From positions 1,302,001-1,366,000 of the forward strand of contig JACKJS010000001.1 of NCBI GenBank assembly GCA_020637815.1: a DNA stretch of 64,000 nucleotides, written 5' to 3'. This document shows positions 1 through 9,293 of the stretch, piece after piece. Every line of letters starts with the position of its first letter. Within the stretch, counting starts at the first letter, position 1. The position numbers and the translations under genes were made by a program. This DNA is from Hyphomicrobiaceae bacterium. GTDB taxonomy: Bacteria > Pseudomonadota > Alphaproteobacteria > Rhizobiales > Methyloligellaceae. A model generated the notes under the pieces. It was not told the origin of the DNA. It saw only the letters and a list, made by a program, of their open reading frames with translations, and did not search any database.

Positions 1-76
1 TTGCGGTACTCTCTCGTTAGCGCCTCAGCTTAACGTCGTGGCCTTGGAGTTACCAGATATCATGGAGTGGCCCGAG

Positions 77-1561
77 CTAGAGGAGACTTCCCTGCCCGCC
101 ATCCGGCTCCAGCTTCGGTGTCTTGCGCCGCGCCGGCTGAAGTGCCGCACTGCCGGCGCTCTTTCCCGCGGCGCTGTCCGGCCCGGATCGGACTCCCGCC
201 ATTTTCGAGACCTCAGCACCGATATGGCCATCGGCAAACTGGATGTCGAGGACTTCGCCCGCATGGACCGCACCAGCGCTGCGCACCATGGCGCCCTGCC
301 CATCGCGCACGAGCGCGAAGCCACGCGCGAGAACGTTGTGATAGCCGAGCGTGCCGAGCAGCTTTCCTTGGGCGTCGAGGCGGTGCCGTGCCCGCTCGAC
401 GCGGGCCCTTAAGCCGCGTGCGCGATCCCGGTCGAGACGGGTCAAGAGATCGCGGGCATTCGCAAGGCGCCGGGCCACGAGATTCGGCCGCAGAGCCGCC
501 GCTTCGCGCGCGAGCACCGCACGGTGGCTTTGCGTATTCGCTCGTAAGGATTGCAGGAGACGCCCGCTCGCCGTGTCCAGGCGCTGTCGCGGCAGACCCA
601 GAATGGCGTCGCGGCGGGGAAGGCCCCGTGATGAGGCGGTGACTCGACTACGCCAATGCTCCAACGCGCGGCGCATTGTGCCGCCCATGCGGGTGCCGAA
701 GGTCCGCACGCCGTTGATGAGTTCCGACCGTACGGGGACCGCGCGTTCGGCCGCGGCGGTCGGTGTCGGGGCCCGGTAATCAGCCACGAGATCGATCAAC
801 GTCCAATCGGTCTCATGGCCGACCGCCGAAATGAGCGGAATGTCGCTTGCCGCCGCCGCGCGCACGACGATTTCTTCGTTGAAACCCCATAAATCCTCGA
901 GACTTCCACCGCCGCGCGCCACGATGATCAGGTCCGGGAGAATGCCATCCGTCGCCGTCCCGGCATTGAATCCCGCGATGGCGGCCGCCACTTCGGCCGC
1001 GCTCGTTTCACCCTGCACCCGCACGGGCCACACGATGACGTGCGACGGAAAGCGGTCTCCGAGACGGTGGAGGATGTCGCGAATGACGGCGCCCGTAGGC
1101 GAGGTCACCACGCCGATCACGCCCGGCAGGAAGGGCAGCGGCCGTTTGCGGTCCTCATCGAACAGGCCTTCAGCGGCGAGTTGCTTCTTGCGCTGCTCCA
1201 GAAGCGCCATCAGCGCCCCGGCGCCGGCGGGCTCCAACTCGTCGATCACGATCTGATATTTGGACCGGCCGGGATAGGTGGTGATCTTGCCCTTGGCAAC
1301 GATCTCCAGCCCTTCCTCGGGCTTGAACTTCAAGCGGCTGAACACGCCGCGCCAGACCACCGCGTCGATCGCGGCGTTCTCGTCCTTGAGCGTGAAGTAG
1401 CAATGGCCGGAGCCATGCGGGCCCCGGTACCCGGACACCTCACCGCGCAGCCGCACCAGACCGTAGGCCTCCTCCACCGTCCTCTTCAGCGCGAAGGCGA
1501 GCTCCGACACCGAATACTCGGTGATGTTCGACGGCTCAGGCTGTGGATTGCTGGAGGCCAT
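77..1561 (-). CDS. xseA: Exodeoxyribonuclease VII large subunit
   Basis: 494 residues, a normal XseA length. The protein has an N-terminal OB-fold (about residues 10-110, including '[19 protein letters not shown]') and the XseA catalytic region with '[14 protein letters not shown]', '[16 protein letters not shown]' and '[24 protein letters not shown]'-type motifs. It would act with the small subunit XseB to degrade single-stranded DNA during repair and recombination. The C-terminus is a long basic helical region with a Pro/Lys-rich tail. The start is the ATG beginning MASSNPQP; the reading frame stays open far upstream, but that part is antisense to purD and has no family similarity. It is divergent from purD across about 120 bp. 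No xseB is visible in the window. Confidence 0.95.
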   Translation of the reverse strand: MASSNPQPEPSNITEYSVSELAFALKRTVEEAYGLVRLRGEVSGYRGPHGSGHCYFTLKDENAAIDAVVWRGVFSRLKFKPEEGLEIVAKGKITTYPGRSKYQIVIDELEPAGAGALMALLEQRKKQLAAEGLFDEDRKRPLPFLPGVIGVVTSPTGAVIRDILHRLGDRFPSHVIVWPVRVQGETSAAEVAAAIAGFNAGTATDGILPDLIIVARGGGSLEDLWGFNEEIVVRAAAASDIPLISAVGHETDWTLIDLVADYRAPTPTAAAERAVPVRSELINGVRTFGTRMGGTMRRALEHWRSRVTASSRGLPRRDAILGLPRQRLDTASGRLLQSLRANTQSHRAVLAREAAALRPNLVARRLANARDLLTRLDRDRARGLRARVERARHRLDAQGKLLGTLGYHNVLARGFALVRDGQGAMVRSAGAVHAGEVLDIQFADGHIGAEVSKMAGVRSGPDSAAGKSAGSAALQPARRKTPKLEPDGGQGSLL

Positions 1562-1681
1562 ATACGTTCGTCTCTTTTCGAAAATGCGTGTTCTCGTGCT
1601 AAGAGCGCGGCATCTCGGCGGCAACATCTTATCTAGGGCATACAAGCCCATGCATGGCGGAACAAGCGGGGCTTCTGAAGC

Positions 1682-2956
1682 GTGAACGTACTTCTGATCG
1701 GCGGCGGCGGGCGCGAACATGCGCTGGCGTGGAAACTGGCCCAAAGTCCCGTGCTCGGCAGGCTCTATTGCGCGCCGGGCAATGCGGGCATTGCGGACGT
1801 CGCCGAGCTTGCCGGGCTCGACGTGAGCGACCACGCGGCCGTCGCCGCCTTCTGCACGGACAAGCAGATCGGGTTGGTCGTGGTGGGACCCGAAGCGCCG
1901 CTCGTGGCGGGTCTTGCGGACGATCTGGAATCCGCCGGAATCCCGGTGTTCGGCCCGTCCAAGGCGGCGTCCGCTCTCGAGGGTTCCAAGGGCTACACCA
2001 AGGACCTCTGCGCCGAATACGGCATTCCGACCGCCGCCTATGGACGCTTCACGGGTGCGGCGTCCGCGAAGTCCTATCTCTCCGGCCAAGCGCTTCCGAT
2101 CGTCATCAAGGCGGACGGGCTCGCGGCCGGCAAGGGCGTCGTGATCGCCGAAACGCACGCGGAAGCCGAAGACGCGATCAAGGCCTGTTTCCAAGGGGCA
2201 TTCGGCGAAGCCGGCGCGGAAGTCGTGATCGAGGAGTTCCTGACCGGCGAAGAGGCTAGCTTCTTCGCGCTGGTGGACGGCGAGACAGCGCTGCCGCTCG
2301 CGACCGCGCAGGATCACAAGCGCGCCTATGACGGCGACCAAGGCCCCAACACCGGCGGCATGGGCGCCTATTCTCCGGCCCCCCTGATGACACCCGACCT
2401 TTGTGCACGCGTGATGGACGAGATCGTCCTGCCGACCGTCAAAGCCATGAAGGCGCGCGGCACCCCGTTCAAGGGCGTGCTCTATGCGGGCCTCATGATC
2501 CAGGACGGCGCGCCGAAGTTGATCGAATACAATGTCCGCTTCGGCGATCCGGAGGCGCAGGTACTCATGATGCGGTTGAAGTCCGACCTGCTGCCCGCGC
2601 TGCTGGGCACGGCGCAAGGGCGGCTCGGCGGTATGACTCTCGCATGGCACGAGGATGCGGCCCTGTGCGTGGTCATGGCCGCCGAGGGCTACCCCGGCGC
2701 CTACGAGAAGGGCACGGAGATCAAGGGGCTCGACGCAGCTTCCGTCGAAGACGACGCCGTTGTCTTTCATGCAGGCACGGTCCGCGACGGCAACCGTATT
2801 CTGGCGACCGGCGGCCGTGTGCTGGGCGTGACCGCGCGCGGCGCGGACATCGCTCAAGCCCAAGCCCGCGCCTATGCCGTGGTCGATACGATCGATTGGC
2901 CGGGCGGCTTCTGCCGCCGCGACATCGGCTGGCGCGCCGTGAACCGCGGCACGTAG
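1682..2956 (+). CDS. purD: Phosphoribosylamine--glycine ligase (GAR synthetase)
   Basis: 424 residues, the usual PurD length. It catalyses the ATP-dependent joining of glycine to phosphoribosylamine, the second step of purine synthesis, in the cytoplasm. The N-terminus '[19 protein letters not shown]' is the PurD signature. The ATP-grasp core carries '[17 protein letters not shown]', '[17 protein letters not shown]' and '[12 protein letters not shown]', and '[10 protein letters not shown]' provides the metal and ATP residues. Translation starts at a GTG. The gene is divergent from xseA, an arrangement common in Rhizobiales. No other purine genes lie nearby. Confidence 0.97.
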   Translation: MNVLLIGGGGREHALAWKLAQSPVLGRLYCAPGNAGIADVAELAGLDVSDHAAVAAFCTDKQIGLVVVGPEAPLVAGLADDLESAGIPVFGPSKAASALEGSKGYTKDLCAEYGIPTAAYGRFTGAASAKSYLSGQALPIVIKADGLAAGKGVVIAETHAEAEDAIKACFQGAFGEAGAEVVIEEFLTGEEASFFALVDGETALPLATAQDHKRAYDGDQGPNTGGMGAYSPAPLMTPDLCARVMDEIVLPTVKAMKARGTPFKGVLYAGLMIQDGAPKLIEYNVRFGDPEAQVLMMRLKSDLLPALLGTAQGRLGGMTLAWHEDAALCVVMAAEGYPGAYEKGTEIKGLDAASVEDDAVVFHAGTVRDGNRILATGGRVLGVTARGADIAQAQARAYAVVDTIDWPGGFCRRDIGWRAVNRGT

Positions 2957-3067
2957 GGTCTGGGCCCACCGTTCCCCATTAGGGAGAAATTCACCCTAGG
3001 GCCGTACCAATGACGCTAGACAGCATTTCGCCCGGCTTTTGCCACGGACAGCTGTTGTGTTTTCACG

Positions 3068-3091
3068 ATGACGTCACTATGTGCACGTCAT
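3068..3091. repeat. Short inverted repeat ATGACGT-N10-ACGTCAT
   Basis: Perfect 7-bp arms (3068-3074 and 3085-3091) separated by 10 bp, about 34-57 bp upstream of the ATG of the small membrane-protein gene. It could be a dyad operator or chance. No cognate regulator can be named from sequence. Confidence 0.3.
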
Positions 3092-3124
3092 GTGGAGCCC
3101 AATTCAGCCTTTGAGATTCGCACG

Positions 3125-3490
3125 ATGACGTTCGACCTGCCCATTTCCAAAAAGACCGTGTCCGGCGTAGTGGGCGTGCTTGCGATTCTTTTCTATCTCT
3201 GGCTGCTGATCTGGGCCGGCCCCGCCAACGCGATGAGCGGCGTTGTCGCCGAGCCGGCGTTCGGCACGGATATCCATCAAGCCAAGATTTTCAAGCGCGA
3301 CCGCACGCCCGTCTACCCTTATGCGATCCAGGGACCGGGGCCGAGAGGCTGGTCGTCCTATTTGGGTTTCGTGCCGTACACGCCCGGCAATATTGAGGAC
3401 GAGGCGATCCAGCGGACCCAATACCCGATGCGCTATTGGCCGCATAATCCGAACGCGCCCGTCCCGCGCCCTTACGGCCTCGGCCGCTAG
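3125..3490 (+). CDS. Small membrane-anchored protein of unknown function
   Basis: 121 residues starting at the ATG that gives MTFDLPISKK; the frame is open 19 codons further up, but this start places a single hydrophobic segment (about residues 11-32, 'VSGVVGVLAILFYLWLLIWA') correctly near the N-terminus. The rest is polar and rich in Pro, Tyr and Gly ('PYAIQGPGPRGWSSYLGFV', 'YPMRYWPHNPNAP'), suggesting a signal anchor with an extended periplasmic tail. No known domain is recognised. It is monocistronic between purD and the convergent tadA. Start choice and function are uncertain. Confidence 0.6.
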   Translation: MTFDLPISKKTVSGVVGVLAILFYLWLLIWAGPANAMSGVVAEPAFGTDIHQAKIFKRDRTPVYPYAIQGPGPRGWSSYLGFVPYTPGNIEDEAIQRTQYPMRYWPHNPNAPVPRPYGLGR

Positions 3491-3522
3491 TCTCCCCTGA
3501 CGCAAATCTGCCAGTCCGTCCG

Positions 3523-3538
3523 GCGCCGCTAGCGGCGC
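3523..3538. repeat. 16-bp perfect palindrome between convergent genes
   Basis: GCGCCGCTAGCGGCGC spans the stop codon of tadA and lies 33 bp after the stop of the upstream plus-strand gene. A short GC hairpin here might slow transcription from either side, but there is no T-tract, so a terminator role is only a possibility. Confidence 0.3.
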
Positions 3539-4017
3539 GCGGCGAAGAATGCCTTCAGCAATTCCGACGCGGCCGTCTCGCCGATCCCGCCATAGACCTC
3601 CGGAGCATGGTGGCATGTGGGCTGGCCGAAGAAGCGCGGCCCATGCTCCACGGCCCCGCCCTTGGGATCGCCAGCGCCGAAATAGAGGCGCCGAATGCGG
3701 GCGAAGGAGATGGCGCCGGCGCACATCGCGCACGGTTCCAGCGTTACGTAGAGATCGCAATCGAGCAGCCGCTCGCTGCCGCCCTTGGCGGCAGCTTCCC
3801 GAAGCGCGAGAATTTCGGCATGGGCGGTGGGATCGCGCAGCTCGAGCGTGCGGTTCCCGGCCCTCGCCAGCACATCTCCCTTGGCATCGACGACAACCGC
3901 GCCAACGGGGACTTCCCCGCGCGCGGCCGCATCCCGCGCTTCGGCCAAGGCCAAATCCATGGGACTCGAAAAGGGGCGCTTGCCGGAGAGCCCGGCATCT
4001 GCAAGCTTCGCCGTCAT
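3529..4017 (-). CDS. tadA: tRNA-specific adenosine deaminase TadA
   Basis: 162 residues from the ATG at 4017; a shorter ATG start at 3960 (143 residues) is also possible. The zinc-dependent deaminase signature is complete: 'TAHAE' (His66 zinc ligand, Glu68 proton shuttle) and 'LEPCAMCAGAI' (Cys96 and Cys99 zinc ligands), followed by 'DPKGGAVEHG' typical of TadA. It converts the wobble adenosine of tRNA-Arg(ACG) to inosine. The longer start overlaps the rluB start codon on the other strand (shared CATG), so at least one of the two annotated starts may be too long. Confidence 0.93.
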   Translation of the reverse strand: MTAKLADAGLSGKRPFSSPMDLALAEARDAAARGEVPVGAVVVDAKGDVLARAGNRTLELRDPTAHAEILALREAAAKGGSERLLDCDLYVTLEPCAMCAGAISFARIRRLYFGAGDPKGGAVEHGPRFFGQPTCHHAPEVYGGIGETAASELLKAFFAARR

Positions 4018-4849
4018 GCCGACCAAAGTGAACGAGCCTAAGTCCCAGGGTCAAGCGCCGCGCCGCCAGGGACGCGCACAGCCCCCACGCGCGATGGAGC
4101 CCATGCGCATCGCCAAAGCCATGGCGCACGCGGGTCTCTGCTCCCGGCGCGACGCCGAGAAGTGGATCGCCGCGGGGCGCGTCGTGGTGAACGGCACGGT
4201 CCTAACCACCCCGGCTCACGTCGTCAGCAGCGGCGATACGATCCTCGTCGACGGCGAACCGCTGCCGGCGCTCGCCGCGCCGCGCTTGTGGCGCTACCAC
4301 AAGCCGAAAGGGTTGGTGACGTCGCATAAGGACCCGGAGGGACGGCCCACCGTGTTCGCCGCGCTCCCCGACGAGATGCCGCGCGTTGTCTCCGTCGGGC
4401 GGCTCGACATCAACACCGAAGGCCTGCTGCTTCTCACGACGGATGGAGCCCTGGCACGCCATCTCGAACTGCCCAGCACGGGCTGGGTCCGGCGCTACCG
4501 GGTCCGCGCCCATGTGGAGCCTGGCCGCGAATTCTCCCAAAGCGCGTTGGATGCACTGAGGCAGGGCGTCACCATCGACGGAATTCGCTACGGTCCCGTG
4601 GACGCCCGCCTCGAGCGCAAACAGGGCAGCAACGTCTGGCTCAATATCGGTCTGCGCGAAGGCAAGAACCGGGAAGTGAAACGCATCGCCACCCATCTCG
4701 GGCTGACCGTGAACCGGCTGATCCGCACCTCGTTCGGACCCTTCGTGCTGGGCGAGTTGCGCGTGGGCGCTGTCGAAGAGGTGAAGCGCAAGGTCCTGGC
4801 GGAACAGCTCGGGGCGGAGTTGTCCCGCACCCTGGGCGTGAAGAGCTGA
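4016..4849 (+). CDS. rluB: Ribosomal large-subunit pseudouridine synthase, RluB family
   Basis: 277 residues. A basic, Pro/Arg-rich N-terminal tail (1-28) is followed by an S4 RNA-binding domain ('RIAKAMAHAGLCSRRDAEKW', about 31-85) and an RsuA/RluB catalytic domain with 'VGRLDINTEGLLLLT' (catalytic Asp131) and the C-terminal 'REGKNREVKRI' signature. It should isomerise uridine in 23S rRNA (RluB) or possibly the RluE/F/RsuA target. An internal ATG at 4094 (251 residues) is the alternative start and would leave room for a divergent promoter with tadA. It runs into rsmD with a TGATG overlap, so the two genes are translationally coupled. Confidence 0.88.
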   Translation: MPTKVNEPKSQGQAPRRQGRAQPPRAMEPMRIAKAMAHAGLCSRRDAEKWIAAGRVVVNGTVLTTPAHVVSSGDTILVDGEPLPALAAPRLWRYHKPKGLVTSHKDPEGRPTVFAALPDEMPRVVSVGRLDINTEGLLLLTTDGALARHLELPSTGWVRRYRVRAHVEPGREFSQSALDALRQGVTIDGIRYGPVDARLERKQGSNVWLNIGLREGKNREVKRIATHLGLTVNRLIRTSFGPFVLGELRVGAVEEVKRKVLAEQLGAELSRTLGVKS

Positions 4850-5409
4850 TGCGTATCATCGCCGGCCGCTTCAAAGGCAAGACCCTCGATGCACCCAAGG
4901 GTCTCAACACGCGCCCCACGTCCGACCGGGTGCGCGAAGCGCTGTTCAACGTGCTGGAGCACGGTACAACGCAGATCTCCTTCGAGGGCAGCCGGGTGCT
5001 CGATCTGTTTGCCGGATCGGGAGCGCTTGGGCTTGAGGCATTGTCGCGCGGCGCACGCTATGGCCTCTTCATCGAGGACGACGCCAGCGCGCGCGGCGTC
5101 ATCCGCCGGAATGTGGAAGCGCTCGGCCTAACGGGCGCCACCAAAATCTGGCGGCGCGATGCGACCCGGCTGGGGCCTGCGGGCAATATCACGCCGTTCG
5201 ACCTCGTATTCTGCGATCCTCCGTATGGCAAAGAGTTAGGGGCACGGGCGCTCCAGTCCGCGGCCGAGGGCGGTTGGCTCACACCCGGCGCCGTGGCGGT
5301 TCTGGAGGAGCGCGCCGGCGAGCCGCCCGGCTGGCCGCAAGGCTTGGCGGAGATCGACCGAAGGCGCTATGGCGACACGGAAATCGCCGTCGCATTTTTT
5401 GGCGAGTGA
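4849..5409 (+). CDS. rsmD: 16S rRNA (guanine(966)-N2)-methyltransferase RsmD
   Basis: 186 residues, normal for RsmD. It has the Rossmann SAM-binding motif 'VLDLFAGSGALGLEALSRG' (about 50-68) and the N6/N2 methyltransferase catalytic motif 'FCDPPYGKEL' (DPPY at 123-126). The N-terminus 'MRIIAGRFKGKTLDAP' is family-typical. It methylates G966 of 16S rRNA in the 30S subunit. The ATG overlaps the TGA of rluB by one base, so the two rRNA-modification genes form an operon. Confidence 0.96.
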   Translation: MRIIAGRFKGKTLDAPKGLNTRPTSDRVREALFNVLEHGTTQISFEGSRVLDLFAGSGALGLEALSRGARYGLFIEDDASARGVIRRNVEALGLTGATKIWRRDATRLGPAGNITPFDLVFCDPPYGKELGARALQSAAEGGWLTPGAVAVLEERAGEPPGWPQGLAEIDRRRYGDTEIAVAFFGE

Positions 5410-5420
5410 AGGAGCAGACG

Positions 5421-5915
5421 ATGCGACTATGGGCACTCACATATCTCGGGCTGATGCTTGCCGCCGCCACGCCGGCAGGAGACACATTCCAGGCAGGAGA
5501 CTGGAAAGGCCGCGCCAATTTCAACGACCAAGGGGATTTCACTGACTGCACGGTCCTGCTTCCCGACCCAGAGAATACCACGCTCGGCTTCGTCATGACC
5601 TCCGGAAGCGACCTCGGCATGCTCATAGCCGACCCGGTGCTGAAACTGAAACCAGGCCAAGGAAGACCCACGCTGGTGCATGTGGAAGGAGTGGACTCGC
5701 TCGCAGCGATGGCCGACGTCGTGGCCGACAATGGCATCCTCATTCCGCTCGAGGGCGGCGGCCCACTCGTCCGGGCCATCAGCGAAGGGCAAGAATTTCG
5801 CGTCACCGTCCGGGAGAAAGAGTTCACCCTCAAGCGCTCCGGAACCGGCAAGGCCTTGGAAGCCCTGAAAGCGTGCGTGGAGAGCCATCGCGGAAAGAGC
5901 CGCATCGATTTGTAG
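5421..5915 (+). CDS. Small exported protein of unknown function
   Basis: 164 residues with an N-terminal hydrophobic segment ('LWALTYLGLMLAAATPAG') that looks like a signal peptide cleaved near residue 20. The mature part has two cysteines (in 'TDCTVLLPD' and 'LKACVESH') that could form a disulfide across the whole domain, and a beta-rich pattern. The start is the ATG preceded by AAGGAGCAG. It lies 11 bp after rsmD, probably as the last gene of the rluB-rsmD operon, and is convergent with mutL. I recognise no family. Confidence 0.7.
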   Translation: MRLWALTYLGLMLAAATPAGDTFQAGDWKGRANFNDQGDFTDCTVLLPDPENTTLGFVMTSGSDLGMLIADPVLKLKPGQGRPTLVHVEGVDSLAAMADVVADNGILIPLEGGGPLVRAISEGQEFRVTVREKEFTLKRSGTGKALEALKACVESHRGKSRIDL

Positions 5916-5922
5916 GGCGCGG

Positions 5923-7800
5923 TCAGCGGCGCTGAAACAGCTTCTCGATGTCCGTCAGTTTGAGTTCCACATAGGTGGGACGGCCGTGGTTGCATTGGCC
6001 GGAGAACGGCGTCTTCTCCATATCCCGCAGGAGCGCGTTCATCTCTTCCGGCGATAGCCGCCTCCCCGCGCGGACACTGCCGTGGCAGGCCATGGTGGAG
6101 AGAACGTGATCGAGCCGGTCGCGCAGCACGTGTCCTCCCTCCCCGTCCTCGGCCTCCATGAGCATCCCTGCGAGATCGGTGAGGAGGCTTCGCGTGTCGC
6201 ACGTCCCCAGCAGCGCCGGAACCTCGCGCACGGCAACCGCCTGCGCTCCGAAACCTTCAATCACGAGCCCAAACGCTTCAAACTCGTCCTTGGCGGCAAG
6301 AAGGGCCTCGGCCGCGCCGGGCGCGAGCTCCACGATGTCCGGGATCAACAGCAGCTGGCGAGACACCCCACCGCTTTCGAAGCCGCGTTTCAGGCGCTCA
6401 TAGACCAGCCGCTCATGGGCCGCATGCTGATCGACGATGACGAGGGCATCGCCCGTCTCGGCGATAATGAACGTGTCTTGGACCTGGGCGCGTGCCGCAC
6501 CGAGTGGATAGGCGGACGGCTCTTCGCCGTCCGGCGCCGCACCGCGCATGTCGGCGGATGGCACGGACACGCCCTCGAGCGGAGCCTGCGCCCGATCGCT
6601 GAACGCCGCACCGCCGGAGGGACGGTAGGCGGTCCTTGGCGTGCCCGGATAGGGCCGGACCAGACTGCGATAGGCCGGCGCGCCGAAAACCTCCGGCGCG
6701 GCATCGCCGTTGCCCGGTTCGCCTGCTTGCGGCGTCCGTCCGCGTTCCGGCGGGCGCATGCGCTGCAACGCTTCTTGCGACAGGCTCGCCGTGGTGCGGT
6801 GTCCCGCGCGCGCCAGCGCCTCGCGTACCGCCCCGATCAGAAGCGAACGCACCCCGTTGGCGTCGCGGAAGCGCAGTTCCGTCTTGGCCGGATGCACGTT
6901 CACATCGACTTCCTCCGGCGGAATATCGACGAACAGCGTGACCATGGGATAGCGACCTCGCGGCACGAGATCGCCATAGGCGGCCCGCACAGTTCCTGCA
7001 ATCAAGCGGTCGCGAACCGGGCGGCCGTTGACGACGAGATAGATGCTGAGCCCATTCGGCCGGTGAAGCGTCGGCAGGCCCGCGTAGCCCTCGACACGGA
7101 CATTGCCGCGGGACGCGGAGACAGGCAGTGCGTCCTCCACGAAGTTGGCCCCGAGAATACGCCCGAGACGCGACAACGCATGGTCCAGAAGCCCTGGCGG
7201 ACAGGCATCGAGGCGCAGCGTCGTCCGTTCGCCATTGGACAGCGAAAATGCGATCTCGGGATGGGCCAGCGCCAAGCGCTTCACCGTGTCTACGATGGCG
7301 GCGCTCTCGGCCCGTTCGGACTTCATGAATTTCAGGCGCGCCGGCGTCGCGTAGAAGAGATCGCGCACTTCGACATCGGTACCCGCCGCGCGAGCAGCCG
7401 GTCTCAGCGGTGCCTTGCGGCCCCCATCGACCTCGATGCGGTACGCCTCGCCCGCGCCCCGCGCACGGCTGGTGAGGGCGAGCCGTGCGACAGCGCCGAT
7501 GGACGGGAGCGCCTCGCCCCGGAAGCCAAGCGTGAGAATGTGGGAGAGGTCATCGCCCGCCAGTTTCGACGTGGCGTGCCGCTCGACGGCAAGTGCCAAA
7601 TCCTCGGCGCTCATGCCGGTGCCGTCGTCCGCGACACGAATGAGCTGAAGTCCGCTGCCGCTCGCCGTCACATCGATCCGCGATGCGCCAGCGTCGATTG
7701 CGTTTTCGACCAATTCCTTGACGACGCTAGCGGGCCGCTCGACCACCTCACCCGCGGCAATGCGATTTATGAGGTTCGGCGGCAGCTGACGAATGGCCAT
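5923..7800 (-). CDS. mutL: DNA mismatch repair protein MutL (endonuclease-type)
   Basis: 625 residues. The N-terminal GHKL ATPase has 'MAIRQLPPNLINRIAAGEVV', 'VVKELVENAIDAGA', 'VADDGTGM' and 'TLGFRGEALPSIGAVA'. A Pro-rich linker (about 345-440) leads to the dimerisation domain. The latter carries 'DQHAAHERLVYE', matching the DQHA(X)2E(X)4E metal-dependent nicking motif, together with 'ACHGSVRAGRRLS' and 'GQCNHGRPTYVEL'. This MutL should therefore nick DNA itself, as expected in bacteria lacking MutH. It couples MutS mismatch recognition to strand excision. It is the most downstream gene of a long minus-strand run, 76 bp after the M16 gene. Confidence 0.97.
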   Translation of the reverse strand: MAIRQLPPNLINRIAAGEVVERPASVVKELVENAIDAGASRIDVTASGSGLQLIRVADDGTGMSAEDLALAVERHATSKLAGDDLSHILTLGFRGEALPSIGAVARLALTSRARGAGEAYRIEVDGGRKAPLRPAARAAGTDVEVRDLFYATPARLKFMKSERAESAAIVDTVKRLALAHPEIAFSLSNGERTTLRLDACPPGLLDHALSRLGRILGANFVEDALPVSASRGNVRVEGYAGLPTLHRPNGLSIYLVVNGRPVRDRLIAGTVRAAYGDLVPRGRYPMVTLFVDIPPEEVDVNVHPAKTELRFRDANGVRSLLIGAVREALARAGHRTTASLSQEALQRMRPPERGRTPQAGEPGNGDAAPEVFGAPAYRSLVRPYPGTPRTAYRPSGGAAFSDRAQAPLEGVSVPSADMRGAAPDGEEPSAYPLGAARAQVQDTFIIAETGDALVIVDQHAAHERLVYERLKRGFESGGVSRQLLLIPDIVELAPGAAEALLAAKDEFEAFGLVIEGFGAQAVAVREVPALLGTCDTRSLLTDLAGMLMEAEDGEGGHVLRDRLDHVLSTMACHGSVRAGRRLSPEEMNALLRDMEKTPFSGQCNHGRPTYVELKLTDIEKLFQRR

Positions 7801-7876
7801 GCCCTGCCTCAGTTCACCTGGAGGAACCGTCCGCCCGGCGCGGCGTCACCTTAACCGATTCTGATGCGAGATACGC

Positions 7877-9292
7877 CTAGCCGGGAGCGCCTGCGTGTAC
7901 GGGTTGTTCGGCAGGCTGGCCGACGATCGTGGTGATGAGCTGGTCGGGCGCCAACAGCCGCGCAGCGACGCGCTTTACGTCGTCGAGCGTGACGGCCTCG
8001 ATCAACGCGTTTCGCTTGGCGACATAGTCGATACCGAGATCTTCGATTTGAATCCACAGAAGCTGGTTGGCAATGCTGGTCGAGGATTCGAAGCGCAAGG
8101 CATAGGCTCCGGTGAGGTAGGCCTTGGCTGCGTCGAGTTGGTCGGCACTCAACCCCTCCTTCGCCACCTGTTCCAGCTCGGATTGGATGACTTGCAGCGA
8201 CTGGCCGACGGCTTCGTTCTTCGTCGCAACATTACCGATGAACACCGATCCGTGCCGGTAAGGAAAGAGATTGGACGCCACCGAATAGGCGAGCCCGCGC
8301 TTCTCGCGCACCTCTTCCATGAGGCGCGAAGAAAACCCGCCCCCGCCAACGATATAGTTCAGGATGTAGGCGGGAATGAAGTCGTCGTCGCTGCGGGGAA
8401 TACCGCGGAAACCGAACTGAGCGACCGACTGCGGAACGTCCATCTTGATGACTTCGCGCGCCGGTCCGAGCGGAGGCTTCGCGTCCGCGACCGGGCGCAA
8501 GTCCGATTTCTCCGGAAGGCCGCCAAACAACGTATCCAGCGCCTTGCCGAGTTCCTCCGGCGTGATATCCCCGACGGCAGTCACAACGAGCTGGTCGCGC
8601 GCGAAGACGCGGCGGACATAGTCGTGAAGATCGTCGGTGGTCATCGCCGCGATGGACTCTGGAGTCCCCTTGATGGGGCGCCCGTACGGATGATCGTGGA
8701 ACGCAAGCCGGTCCCATGCCACGGAGGCGACCGTCGCTGGATCGTTCTCGTCATATTTGAGTCCGGCCAGGATCTGCGCTCTTACGCGCTTCATCGCGCT
8801 CTCGTCGAAACGCGGCTCCGTCATCGCCAAACGGGCTAGCTCGAAGACTTCGTCCTTATTCTCGGTGAGGGTCTGAAGCGACCCAAGCATGACGTCGCGG
8901 CTGGCGTCGAAATCCAGCCGCATAGCTAGAGACTGCGCGCGCTCCTGAAAGGCCGCCGCATCGAGCTCTCCGGCGCCCTCGTCCATCATCGAGGTCACGA
9001 AATAGGCCTGCCCCTCCTTGCCGGGTTCGTCTTGAGACGCGCCGCCGAAAAATGCGAAGCGAATGGCGATCAGCGGATTGACGTGACTCTCCACGAGCCA
9101 AGCCTTGATGCCGCCCGGACTCGTGACTTCCTGGATATTCATCGTTTTTCCTTGAGCGGTCTCTTTGGCGGCCGGAGCAGTCGCATCCGGAAGCGCCTTT
9201 TGCGCCAGCGCGGACGAAGCGAGCAAGCCTTGCGAGGCGACAATCAGAGACACGCCGATCGCCGTCAGCGACGTACGTACCGTGTTCCGCAT
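7877..9292 (-). CDS. M16 family peptidase-like protein, non-catalytic subunit
   Basis: 471 residues from MRNTVRTSLT, with a signal peptide ending near 'SSALAQ'. It has the M16 (pitrilysin/processing-peptidase) fold, including the C-terminal M16 domain with 'GGGGFSSRLMEEVREKRGLAY'. The HxxEH zinc motif expected near 'FFGGASQDEPGKEGQAYFV' is absent, so this copy should not be catalytic by itself. It sits directly behind the HxxEH-containing paralogue (stop at 9294-9296, start at 9292; an upstream ATG at 9307 would overlap 14 bp). Such pairs commonly form periplasmic heterodimers. Substrate unknown. Confidence 0.9.
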   Translation of the reverse strand: MRNTVRTSLTAIGVSLIVASQGLLASSALAQKALPDATAPAAKETAQGKTMNIQEVTSPGGIKAWLVESHVNPLIAIRFAFFGGASQDEPGKEGQAYFVTSMMDEGAGELDAAAFQERAQSLAMRLDFDASRDVMLGSLQTLTENKDEVFELARLAMTEPRFDESAMKRVRAQILAGLKYDENDPATVASVAWDRLAFHDHPYGRPIKGTPESIAAMTTDDLHDYVRRVFARDQLVVTAVGDITPEELGKALDTLFGGLPEKSDLRPVADAKPPLGPAREVIKMDVPQSVAQFGFRGIPRSDDDFIPAYILNYIVGGGGFSSRLMEEVREKRGLAYSVASNLFPYRHGSVFIGNVATKNEAVGQSLQVIQSELEQVAKEGLSADQLDAAKAYLTGAYALRFESSTSIANQLLWIQIEDLGIDYVAKRNALIEAVTLDDVKRVAARLLAPDQLITTIVGQPAEQPVHAGAPG

Positions 9293-9293
9293 T

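Noticed and set aside
1562..2863. Extension of the xseA frame far upstream on the minus strand
   Set aside because: It is antisense to purD, contains no XseA-like sequence, and a normal ATG start at 1561 gives a full-length protein.
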